The notes under the pieces are model-generated. The model did not search any database, was not told the origin of the DNA, and saw only the letters and a list, made by a program, of their open reading frames with translations. Positions 22,248 through 29,795 of a DNA stretch of 64,000 bases are shown piece after piece. The position numbers and the translations under genes were made by a program. How positions within the stretch are numbered: position 1 is the stretch's first letter; every line of letters begins with the position of its first letter. Origin of the DNA: Bradyrhizobium sp. KBS0727. GTDB lineage: Bacteria > Pseudomonadota > Alphaproteobacteria > Rhizobiales > Xanthobacteraceae. The stretch is taken from contig NZ_CP042176.1 of assembly GCF_005937885.2 (NCBI RefSeq), positions 6,939,501-7,003,500 of the forward strand, given 5' to 3'.

Positions 22248-24113
22248 TCAATCGTCGTCGCTGTCGGAACTCTCAGCGGGGTCTTCCCCGGTAGCATCGG
22301 ATTCCGGCGGCTCGGCGGCAAGCTTGCGCACTTCGACGACCTTGGCGCCGGGAAACCGCGCCAGCACCTCCTGGACGCGCGGATCGGCCTCCGCGGCGCG
22401 GGCGTGCTCGTTCTTCCTGACCTCGTTCTGTGAACGCAGCGTCGGTTCGCCGGCTTCGTTGGACACGATCACGGTCCAGCGCCGCCCGGTCCACTGTTCC
22501 AGCTTGCGGGAGAGATCGTTGACCATCCCCCGCGCCGCGTTGCGCTCCAGTGCCACTTCCAGCCGCCCATCCTCGATGCGAACCAGCCGCATGTCGGACT
22601 CCAGCGCCATCTTGGCCATGATGTCGCGCTTCTCGCCGGCCAGCGCGACGAGTTGCGGGAAGCTCGTGATCCGCAACGCCGGCGTCGCGTTCGCCGCGGG
22701 CTGCGGCGCCGTCATTTGCGGTCGCGCGGACGCTTCGGCGCCGCTTCGCGGCGACGTCGACATACGCATCGGCGAGGAAGACATGGACGACGAAGCTGCG
22801 GACGATGAAGACGATACCGTCGAGGCTGGCGCCACGCGCGACGACGCCGCGGAACTCGCGGCAGCCTGTGCGCCACCACCGTTCTGCTCGATCATTCGGA
22901 TCGCTTCGTCCGGCGTCGGCAGGTCGGCGACATAGGCGATGCGCACCAGCACCATTTCGGCCGCGGCCGCCGGCCGCGTCGCGGTCTGCACCTCGGTGAT
23001 GCCCTTGAGCAGCATCTGCCACATCCGCGACAGCACCCGCATCGACAGCTTGGAGGCGAACTCGCGGGCGCGGACGCGCTCGGTCTCGCCGAACGCGACG
23101 TTGTCGGCGGTGGCCGGGACGATCTTCACGCGAGTGACGAAATTGACGAATTCGGCGAGATCGGACAGCACCACCACCGGATCGGCGCCGACGTCGTATT
23201 GGGCACGGAATTCGTTGAAGGCGCCGGCGAGATCGCCGCGCGCCAGGGAATCGAACAGGTCGATCACGCGGGTGCGATCGGCCAGCCCCAGCATCTGCCG
23301 CACCGCGTCGGCGCGCACCGTGCCCGCCGCATGCGCAATCGCCTGATCGAACAGCGACAGCGAATCGCGAACCGAGCCTTCCGCGGCGCGGGCGATGACG
23401 CCGAGCGCCTCGGGTTCGACCTCGACGCCTTCCTTGGTCGCGATGTTGGAGAGATGCCCCATCAGCACGTCGGCCTCGACCCGGCGCAGATCGAAACGCT
23501 GGCAGCGCGACAGCACCGTGACCGGAACCTTTCGGATTTCGGTGGTGGCGAAGACGAATTTGGCGTGTTCCGGCGGCTCCTCCAGCGTCTTCAGGAAGGC
23601 GTTGAAGGCCGCGGTCGACAGCATGTGGACTTCGTCGATGATGTAAACCTTGTAGCGGGCGCTGGCCGGCGCATAGCGCACGCTGTCGTTGATCTGGCGC
23701 ACGTCGTCGACGCCGGTATGGGAGGCGGCGTCCATTTCCAGCACGTCCATGTGCCGGCTTTCCATGATCGCCTTACAATGCACGCCGAGATCCGGCATGT
23801 GGATGGTCGGCCCCTTCACCGAACCATCGGGCTTTTCGTAGTTCAGCGCACGGGCGAGAATCCGCGCCGTGGTGGTTTTGCCGACCCCGCGGACGCCGGT
23901 CAGAATCCAGGCCTGCGGAATTCGCCCGGTTTCGAACGCATTCGAGACCGTGCGGACCATGGCCTCCTGGCCGATCAGGTCTTCGAAACTGGAGGGGCGG
24001 TATTTGCGCGCCAGCACCCGGTAGGGCTTGGCCGCATCCGGCGCGCCGCCGAGCGCGAAACCGCCCTGGTTGGCGCTTTCGGGATGATCGGGGGGAGCGC
24101 CAGCATCACTCAT
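22248..24113 (-). CDS. dnaX: DNA polymerase III subunit gamma/tau
   Basis: A 621-residue clamp-loader ATPase. Walker A is GVRGVGKTTT, Walker B is IIDEVHML, sensor 1 is ATTEIRKVP and the SRC motif is LSRCQR. The usual four-cysteine zinc module between Walker A and EMDAAS is reduced: only one Cys (HCKAIME) remains. A Ser-rich linker at about residues 410-470 leads to the tau domain, which ends in an acidic SDSDDD tail. No A-rich slippery site for a short gamma form was seen. It is first in dnaX-ybaB-recR. Confidence 0.97.
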   Translation of the reverse strand: MSDAGAPPDHPESANQGGFALGGAPDAAKPYRVLARKYRPSSFEDLIGQEAMVRTVSNAFETGRIPQAWILTGVRGVGKTTTARILARALNYEKPDGSVKGPTIHMPDLGVHCKAIMESRHMDVLEMDAASHTGVDDVRQINDSVRYAPASARYKVYIIDEVHMLSTAAFNAFLKTLEEPPEHAKFVFATTEIRKVPVTVLSRCQRFDLRRVEADVLMGHLSNIATKEGVEVEPEALGVIARAAEGSVRDSLSLFDQAIAHAAGTVRADAVRQMLGLADRTRVIDLFDSLARGDLAGAFNEFRAQYDVGADPVVVLSDLAEFVNFVTRVKIVPATADNVAFGETERVRAREFASKLSMRVLSRMWQMLLKGITEVQTATRPAAAAEMVLVRIAYVADLPTPDEAIRMIEQNGGGAQAAASSAASSRVAPASTVSSSSSAASSSMSSSPMRMSTSPRSGAEASARPQMTAPQPAANATPALRITSFPQLVALAGEKRDIMAKMALESDMRLVRIEDGRLEVALERNAARGMVNDLSRKLEQWTGRRWTVIVSNEAGEPTLRSQNEVRKNEHARAAEADPRVQEVLARFPGAKVVEVRKLAAEPPESDATGEDPAESSDSDDD

Positions 24114-24224
24114 CGGTCGATCCGCAATTGATTGTCTCTCAAGGCCGGCTTGCGGAAAGGAACGAAATCAAGCGCACGGCAGGGACTGGCCGCTTCCATG
24201 CGCTTTTCGCTCGAAAAACAGGTA

Positions 24225-24318
24225 GGAGACTGACGAGCGACCCGATCCGGACCTCGTTAGGGCTGCTTCCTTCCGGACCTGACCCGGTTGGCGAGAGGCT
24301 CGTCCACCGCCAATCTCC
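24225..24318 (-). ncRNA. ffs: signal recognition particle RNA (4.5S, small type)
   Basis: The minus strand contains GGTCAGGTCCGGAAGGAAGC followed by AGCCC, the universal SRP domain IV with its GGAA tetraloop and symmetric/asymmetric internal loops that bind Ffh. Terminal sequences GGAGAT and GTCTCC pair to close a rod of about 94 nt. The RNA targets membrane proteins to SecYEG/YidC. Ends are set by the terminal helix and may be off by several bases. It lies upstream of dnaX on the same strand, as is common. Confidence 0.93.
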
Positions 24319-24411
24319 CGGTCCTTATTTGGGGCCAAAAGGGCCGGAAAGCAAGCGGGGTGGCATGGGTTTGCGGGGCTTGTGCAGAAACCGGGAAAGG
24401 CATTAGTTGCC

Positions 24412-24503
24412 GTCATGCCCGGGCCTGTCCCGGGCATCCACGCCTTCCTTTCGTTCCCCGGCAGAGAGAGACGTGGATGGCCGGGACAAGCCCGGCCATG
24501 ACG
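24412..24503. repeat. intergenic palindromic repeat, 'GTCATGCCCGGG' family, copy 3
   Basis: Opens GTCATGCCCGGGCCTGTCCC, pairs GGGCATCCACGCC with AGACGTGGATGGCC, ends CCCGGCCATGACG. It lies between ffs and the HIT gene; the HIT ribosome site GAGGAA begins immediately after it. Confidence 0.75.
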
Positions 24504-24514
24504 AGGAAATATGC

Positions 24515-24940
24515 ATGCCCTCTGACGTCTCCGACTGGTCGCTGCACTCCCAGCTCAAGAAAGACACCATCGACATCGGCGACCTGCCGCTGTGCCGGGT
24601 GCTGGTCATCAAGGACGCGCATTATCCGTGGCTGTTGCTGGTGCCGCGCCGGAACAATGCGGTGGAAATCATCGATCTCGACGAGGTCGGCCAGGCGCAG
24701 TTGATGACCGAAATCTCCCGGGTCGCCAAAGCGCTCAAGGAGGTCACCCAATGCGACAAGCTGAATATCGCGGCATTGGGCAATCTGGTGCCGCAGCTCC
24801 ATGTCCACGTCATCGCACGGCGGTCGAATGATGCCGCCTGGCCGCGTCCGGTCTGGGGCGTGATGCCGCCGCTGGCGCATGACGCCGAGGAAGTACAGAA
24901 TTTCATCAGCGCACTTCGCCGCAAGATCTGGTTGGGTTGA
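24515..24940 (+). CDS. HIT-family nucleotide-binding protein
   Basis: A 141-residue histidine-triad protein, with the triad as LHVHVIAR near residues 94-101 (family motif HxHxH-like, here QLHVHV) and the upstream NNAVEIIDLDEVGQAQLM helix region. HIT proteins hydrolyse or transfer nucleoside phosphates; substrate unknown. ATG at 24515 has GAGGAA at eight bases. An upstream extension through the repeat is spurious. nudC begins three bases after its stop, which suggests a two-gene unit for nucleotide clean-up. Confidence 0.9.
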   Translation: MPSDVSDWSLHSQLKKDTIDIGDLPLCRVLVIKDAHYPWLLLVPRRNNAVEIIDLDEVGQAQLMTEISRVAKALKEVTQCDKLNIAALGNLVPQLHVHVIARRSNDAAWPRPVWGVMPPLAHDAEEVQNFISALRRKIWLG

Positions 24941-24943
24941 ATT

Positions 24944-25894
24944 ATGTCTGCATTCGATAAGTATCCGCTCGGAAAGCCCGCTTTCGTCACCAACGTTCTC
25001 GACCGCGCCGCGCATCTGCGTTCTGACGACGAAAAGCTGTTCGCGCTGGAAAGCCGTCGCGACGCCCGCGCGTATGTGATCTACCGCGACTCGCTGGTGG
25101 TAAAGCAGGAGGCCGACGGCCCGCGCATGCTGCTTGGTGTCGACGAGGCGGTAAAGCTCGGCGCCAATCCCGGCACGATCTTCTTAGGGTTGCGCGATGG
25201 CGCGCCGCTGTTCGGCATGGGCATCGCCGCAACGGCCGTGGAAAAGCTGATGGGGCGCGATGATGTCGCCGTCACCGAACTGCGCGGCATGGCGATGCAG
25301 GGTCTCGCTCCGGTAGAACAACTCTCTGCGATCGCGATGGCCAAATCGATGGTGACCTGGCATCAGCGTCACGGCTTCTGCGCCAATTGCGGCACTCGCA
25401 CCGCGATGAAGGAAGGCGGCTGGAAGCGCGAGTGCCCGAGCTGCAAGGCCGAACATTTTCCGCGCACCGATCCCGTCGTGATCATGCTGGTCACGCATGG
25501 CGATCGAATCCTGCTGGGCCGGCAGAAGCAGTTCATGCCCGGGATGTATTCGTGCCTGGCCGGATTCGTCGAGGCGGCCGAGACGATCGAGGACGCGGTC
25601 CGCCGCGAGATTTTCGAGGAAAGCGGAATCCGCTGCACCGACGTCAACTATTACATGACGCAGCCCTGGCCCTACCCGTCTTCGCTGATGATCGGCTGCA
25701 CCGCGCGCGCCACCACCGAGGAAATCGTCGTCGACCGTGTGGAACTCGAGGACGCACGCTGGTTCACCCGCGCCGAGGCGACCCTGATGCACAAGCGCGA
25801 GCATCCCGACGGCCTTTTTGCCGCCCATCCGTTCGCGATTGCGCATCATTTGATCGGCCGCTGGGTGCATGGGAGCGGCAATAACGGCGCATAG
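24944..25894 (+). CDS. nudC: NAD(H) pyrophosphatase / RNA decapping enzyme NudC
   Basis: A 316-residue Nudix hydrolase. The zinc ribbon is FCANCGTRT with CPSCKAEHFPR (residues about 145-175), and the Nudix box is GFVEAAETIEDAVRREIFEE followed by SGI. The QPWPYPSSLM motif after the box is the NADH-specificity signature (SQPWPFPxS). It cleaves NADH or NAD-capped RNA 5' ends. It is adjacent to the HIT gene on the same strand. Confidence 0.95.
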   Translation: MSAFDKYPLGKPAFVTNVLDRAAHLRSDDEKLFALESRRDARAYVIYRDSLVVKQEADGPRMLLGVDEAVKLGANPGTIFLGLRDGAPLFGMGIAATAVEKLMGRDDVAVTELRGMAMQGLAPVEQLSAIAMAKSMVTWHQRHGFCANCGTRTAMKEGGWKRECPSCKAEHFPRTDPVVIMLVTHGDRILLGRQKQFMPGMYSCLAGFVEAAETIEDAVRREIFEESGIRCTDVNYYMTQPWPYPSSLMIGCTARATTEEIVVDRVELEDARWFTRAEATLMHKREHPDGLFAAHPFAIAHHLIGRWVHGSGNNGA

Positions 25895-25960
25895 CGGGAA
25901 CCGTCCGATGGACCAGTCGATTAACTCCGGACCAAGGTTCCGGCACAGTACGGAGCCGGC

Positions 25961-26938
25961 ATGACGGATCCCCGGATGAATTTTCAAGGCAAAGCGCCCA
26001 AAATCCCGCCACGTATTCTGTGCATCGGAATGCCGGTGCGCGACCTGACCTTCCGGGTCAGCGGCGTTCCCGCCCGTGGTTCCAAGGAAAACGCGACCCA
26101 CTTCGAGGAAATCTGCGGCGGCAATGCACTCAATGCCGCCATCGGCATCGTGCGCCTCGGCGGCCGCGCCTCGGTCTGCGGGCCGATGGGCGATGCCCGT
26201 GACACTTCGGACCGGTACATCTTCGACAAGCTCGCGCATGAAGGCATCGAAACCAAGCACGTGGTCCACATGCCGGGCCTGGTGACCCCGATTTCGGCCA
26301 TCATGATCGATCCAAGCGGCGAACGTACCATTGTTACCTTCCGCGATCCCGAGCTCTGGAAAGTCCACCTGCCGCCCACCGAAACGCTGCTGGACGACTG
26401 CGCCGCCATTCTCACCGAAAGCCGCTGCGCGGAGTTCTGCACCGACCTCTGCGCCGAGGCGGTCCGGCGCGGCATCCCCGTCATCGTCGACGTCGACCGC
26501 GCGATGTCGCTGCGCGAGGGGCTGCTGAACGCGTCCTCGCATCTGGTGTTCTCGAGCGAACCGCTGCAGGAGACCGCCGCTATCGCCGACGATGCCAAGG
26601 CGCTGCACAAGATCGCCAAGCTGACCAAGTCGTTTCTGGCGGGCACGCGGGGGCCCCGGGGCACCATCTGGCTCGACGAGAACGGGGCGATCCAGGAGAC
26701 GCCGGCGTTCCCGGTCCACACCGTGGATACGCTGGGCGCCGGCGACGTGTTCCACGGCGCCTTCGCGCTCGCCATCACCGAGAAGCAGGAACTGCGGCAG
26801 GCGCTCCGATTCGCCTCGGCCGCCGCAGCGCTGAAATGCACTCGGTTCGGGGGCGCCTTCGCAGCCCCGCAACGTGCTGAAGTTGAAGCACTTTTGAATC
26901 AGAACCAGGGGGCCGACCCGGCCCGGACCACCCCGTAG
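25961..26938 (+). CDS. PfkB-family carbohydrate kinase
   Basis: A 325-residue ribokinase-fold kinase. The N-terminal signature GGNALNAAIGIVRLGG lies near residues 54-69, and the catalytic anion-hole/base motif DTLGAGDVFHGAF near residues 249-261 has the conserved Asp. Substrate cannot be read from sequence; ribokinase, fructokinase or a sugar-acid kinase are possible. ATG at 25961 is given; an alternative is 25976. It stands between nudC and an Lrp regulator. Confidence 0.88.
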   Translation: MTDPRMNFQGKAPKIPPRILCIGMPVRDLTFRVSGVPARGSKENATHFEEICGGNALNAAIGIVRLGGRASVCGPMGDARDTSDRYIFDKLAHEGIETKHVVHMPGLVTPISAIMIDPSGERTIVTFRDPELWKVHLPPTETLLDDCAAILTESRCAEFCTDLCAEAVRRGIPVIVDVDRAMSLREGLLNASSHLVFSSEPLQETAAIADDAKALHKIAKLTKSFLAGTRGPRGTIWLDENGAIQETPAFPVHTVDTLGAGDVFHGAFALAITEKQELRQALRFASAAAALKCTRFGGAFAAPQRAEVEALLNQNQGADPARTTP

Positions 26939-26945
26939 TGAGGGC

Positions 26946-27005
26946 TTGCCTGAGAAGAATTTTCTATATATGAGGTAGATAAACCTCGCCTATGGAACAT
27001 TTTTC
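26946..27005 (+). promoter_or_regulatory. AT-rich upstream region of the Lrp gene with an inverted repeat
   Basis: GAGGT at 26972-26976 and ACCTC at 26983-26987 form an inverted repeat around AGATAA, preceded by the AT-rich TTTTCTATATATG, unusual in this GC-rich window. Lrp/AsnC proteins often bind such sites at their own promoter. Autoregulation is inference. Confidence 0.4.
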
Positions 27006-27007
27006 TC

Positions 27008-27508
27008 ATGACCGACCTAGCCGTTCATATCCCTGAAGCCAATCGGCGCCTCGACGCCATCGACCGCAAAATCCTGACCGTATTGCAGGAGGACGCCTCC
27101 CTGTCGGTGGCCGAGATCGGCGACCGGGTCGGGCTGTCATCGACGCCGTGCTGGAAGCGCATCCAGCGGCTGGAGGCCGACGGCGTGATCCTGCGCCGGG
27201 TCGCCCTGGTCGATCAGAACAAGATCGGGCTCGGCATTTCGGTGTTCGTCTCGGTCGAGAGCTCCGATCATTCCGAAGCCTGGCTGAAGACCTTCGCCGG
27301 CGCCGTCAGCGCCATGCCTGAGGTGATGGAATTCTACCGGATGGCCGGCGACGTCGATTACATGCTGCGCGTCGTGGTCGCGGACATGGCAAGCTATGAC
27401 GTGTTCTACAAAAAGCTGATCAGCGCCGTACCGCTGAAGAACGTCACGTCGCGCTTTGCGATGGAGAAGATCAAGTCGGTCACCGCGTTGCCGGTGCCGG
27501 CGGCGTAA
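27008..27508 (+). CDS. Lrp/AsnC-family transcriptional regulator
   Basis: A 166-residue regulator. An N-terminal winged helix-turn-helix (about residues 17-65: LDAIDRKILTVLQEDASLSV, then LSSTPCWKRIQRLE) is followed by the RAM ligand-binding domain (about 80-155), ending with FAMEKIKS. Such proteins sense amino acids and control their metabolism. It has its own AT-rich upstream region with an inverted repeat. No target gene is evident nearby; the arginase is 20 kb away. Confidence 0.92.
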   Translation: MTDLAVHIPEANRRLDAIDRKILTVLQEDASLSVAEIGDRVGLSSTPCWKRIQRLEADGVILRRVALVDQNKIGLGISVFVSVESSDHSEAWLKTFAGAVSAMPEVMEFYRMAGDVDYMLRVVVADMASYDVFYKKLISAVPLKNVTSRFAMEKIKSVTALPVPAA

Positions 27509-27531
27509 CGGGACGAGGCGAAGAACGCCCC

Positions 27532-29031
27532 TTAGATCTTCTGATTGTACTCGCCGACCTCGGGATGCGTGCGCAGCACTGAATCCATCGCCTCGAACAA
27601 ATCCCGCATCCGCTGCTCGCTGACGGGGCTCTCGACCACGACGACCAGTTCCGGCTTGTTGGATGAAGCCCGCACCAGGCCCCAGCTACCGTCCTCGACG
27701 GTGACGCGCACGCCGTTGACGGTGACGAGATCGCGGATCTTCTGCCCCGCGACCTTCTCGCCGTTTTTCTGCAGCGCCTCGAAATGCCTCACCACGGCAT
27801 CGACGACGCCGTATTTGGTTTCGTCGGCGCAGTGCGGCGACATGGTCGGCGACGACCAGGTCTTCGGCAGCGCGTCTTTCAGGTCCGCCATCGACTTGCC
27901 GGGCGCGCGATCCAGCATCTCGCAGACCGCGATCGCCGACACCAGACCGTCGTCATAGCCGCGGCCGTACGGCTTGTTGAAGAAGAAGTGGCCGGATTTC
28001 TCGAAGCCGGCCAGCGCACCGAGCTCGTTGGTGCGGCGCTTCATGTGGGAATGGCCGGTCTTCCAATAGGTCGTGTGGGCGCCCTGCTTCTGCAGCACCG
28101 GATCGGTCACGAACAATCCGGTCGACTTCACGTCGACCACGAATTGCGCATTTTTGTGGATCGCCGACATGTCGCGCGCCAGCATGACGCCGACCTTGTC
28201 GGCGAAGATTTCCTCGCCGGTATTGTCGACCACGCCGCAGCGGTCGCCGTCGCCGTCGAAGCCGAGGCCGACATCGGCCTTGTGCGCGAGCACCGCATCG
28301 CGGATCGCGTGCAGCATCTCCATATCTTCGGGGTTCGGATTGTATTTCGGGAAAGTGTAGTCGAGTTCGGTGTCGAGCGGGATCACCTCGCAACCGATCG
28401 CTTCCATCACCTGCGGCGCAAATGCGCCGGCGGTGCCGTTGCCGCAGGCGACCACGACCTTCAGCTTGCGCTTGAGCTTCGTGCGTTTGGTGAGATCGGC
28501 GATGTAGCGCGCCGGAAAATTTTCGTGAAACTGATAGGCGCCGCCGGCCTTGTTGTTGAATTCGGCGTTGAGCACGATCTGCTTCAGCCGCGTCATCTCG
28601 TCGGGGCCGAAGGTCAGCGGACGGTTGGCGCCCATCTTGACGCCGGTCCAGCCGTTGTCGTTGTGCGAGGCGGTGACCATCGCGACGCAGGGCACGTCGA
28701 GATCGAACTGCGCGAAATAGGCCATCGGCGTCACTGCGAGCCCGATGTCGTGCACCTTGCAGCCTGCCGCCATCAGGCCCGACATCAGCGCGTATTTGAT
28801 CGAAGCCGAATAGCTGCGGAAGTCGTGGCCGACGACGATTTCCTGCTTGACGCCAAGTTCCGCAATCAGCGCGCCGAGCCCCATGCCCAGCGCCTGAATG
28901 CCCATCAGGTTGATTTCCTTTTCGAACAGCCAGCGCGCGTCGTATTCGCGGAAGCCGGTCGCCTTCACCATCGGGGCGGATTCGAAAGCATAGGTATTCG
29001 GAACCAGCACGGGTTTCGGCTTAGGAAACAT
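27532..29031 (-). CDS. phosphomannomutase/phosphoglucomutase
   Basis: A 499-residue alpha-D-phosphohexomutase. The phosphoserine loop is TASHNDNGWTGVKMG (active Ser near residue 123), the Mg loop is GFDGDGDRCG, and the sugar-binding loop resembles GFEKSGHFFF. The C-terminal phosphate-binding loop is VRASSNKPELVV. It interconverts hexose 1- and 6-phosphates, supplying mannose or glucose nucleotide precursors for surface polysaccharide. It is consistent with the ugd gene 3.4 kb away. Whether mannose or glucose is preferred is not readable. Confidence 0.92.
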   Translation of the reverse strand: MFPKPKPVLVPNTYAFESAPMVKATGFREYDARWLFEKEINLMGIQALGMGLGALIAELGVKQEIVVGHDFRSYSASIKYALMSGLMAAGCKVHDIGLAVTPMAYFAQFDLDVPCVAMVTASHNDNGWTGVKMGANRPLTFGPDEMTRLKQIVLNAEFNNKAGGAYQFHENFPARYIADLTKRTKLKRKLKVVVACGNGTAGAFAPQVMEAIGCEVIPLDTELDYTFPKYNPNPEDMEMLHAIRDAVLAHKADVGLGFDGDGDRCGVVDNTGEEIFADKVGVMLARDMSAIHKNAQFVVDVKSTGLFVTDPVLQKQGAHTTYWKTGHSHMKRRTNELGALAGFEKSGHFFFNKPYGRGYDDGLVSAIAVCEMLDRAPGKSMADLKDALPKTWSSPTMSPHCADETKYGVVDAVVRHFEALQKNGEKVAGQKIRDLVTVNGVRVTVEDGSWGLVRASSNKPELVVVVESPVSEQRMRDLFEAMDSVLRTHPEVGEYNQKI

Positions 29032-29152
29032 CAGACAGCCTTGTCGTCAAAAAGGAAAAGGAACACCGCAGCCTTAGCGGATGCATCGGCGCGGCGATAG
29101 GCGGGATCGGCGTTGTGACGGCTAATTGCGGCGGTTTGGTAACCGGGAAACC

Positions 29153-29668
29153 TTACTGCTCCAGCACCATCTTGCCGTTGGCGTATTCGAAGCGCTTCAG
29201 CTTCGAAAGGAACGACAGGCCGAGCAGGTTTTCCGACAGCGCTGCGTCCGGCAGCACCATGGCATCGACGTCACGCACCACGAGGCCACCGATTTCGACC
29301 ATGGCGAGCCGCGTGCGGGCCGCCTTGATGGTGCCGTTGGCGGTGCTGACGGTCGCATTGTAGTCGCCGCGGGCCGGGCGCAGGCCGAACCGCGCCGCGG
29401 ACTTCTCGTTGAGCGCAACCACCGAGGCGCCGGTGTCGACCATGAAGTCGATACGCTGACCGTCAATCCTGCCGTCGGTCTGGAAATGGCCGCGGGCGTC
29501 GCGCGCAATGCTCAAGCTGCGGCCGGAGGCCGGCGCTTCCGTCTCGACGGAAGCCTTTCGCGGAGCTGTGGTAGCGGAAGCCGCCGCCGGCGACAGCTTG
29601 TCCGCCATCTGCGCCATGAAGGTGCCGAGGCCGACCAGGACGGCGGCAAAGATCATCAGGTTACGCAT
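29153..29668 (-). CDS. membrane-anchored retroviral-type aspartic protease (TIGR02281 family)
   Basis: A 171-residue protein. MRNLMIFAAVLVGLGTFMAQ is a signal anchor, then a low-complexity linker and a pepsin-like half domain with FMVDTGASVVAL (catalytic Asp) and the second hydrophobic strand GGLVVRDVDAMVL; the LGLSFLSKLKRFEY motif is typical of TIGR02281 clan AA proteases. It would act in the periplasm as a dimer. Substrate is unknown. ATG at 29668 is chosen; one at 29680 is in frame. Confidence 0.85.
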   Translation of the reverse strand: MRNLMIFAAVLVGLGTFMAQMADKLSPAAASATTAPRKASVETEAPASGRSLSIARDARGHFQTDGRIDGQRIDFMVDTGASVVALNEKSAARFGLRPARGDYNATVSTANGTIKAARTRLAMVEIGGLVVRDVDAMVLPDAALSENLLGLSFLSKLKRFEYANGKMVLEQ

Positions 29669-29795
29669 GACGCCACACACTCGTTTCCGGGGCGGCCGAT
29701 ATCACCACGGCAGCCGCCAAACCGCGACTAACAAGGGCGGCCAGGACCGTCATTTTGGCGAAAAGGATGAGTGAAGTGTTAACGGCGAGCGCGGA

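Noticed and set aside
25184..26872. Antisense frame across nudC and the kinase gene
   Set aside because: It spans two well-supported genes of the other strand and has no independent support.
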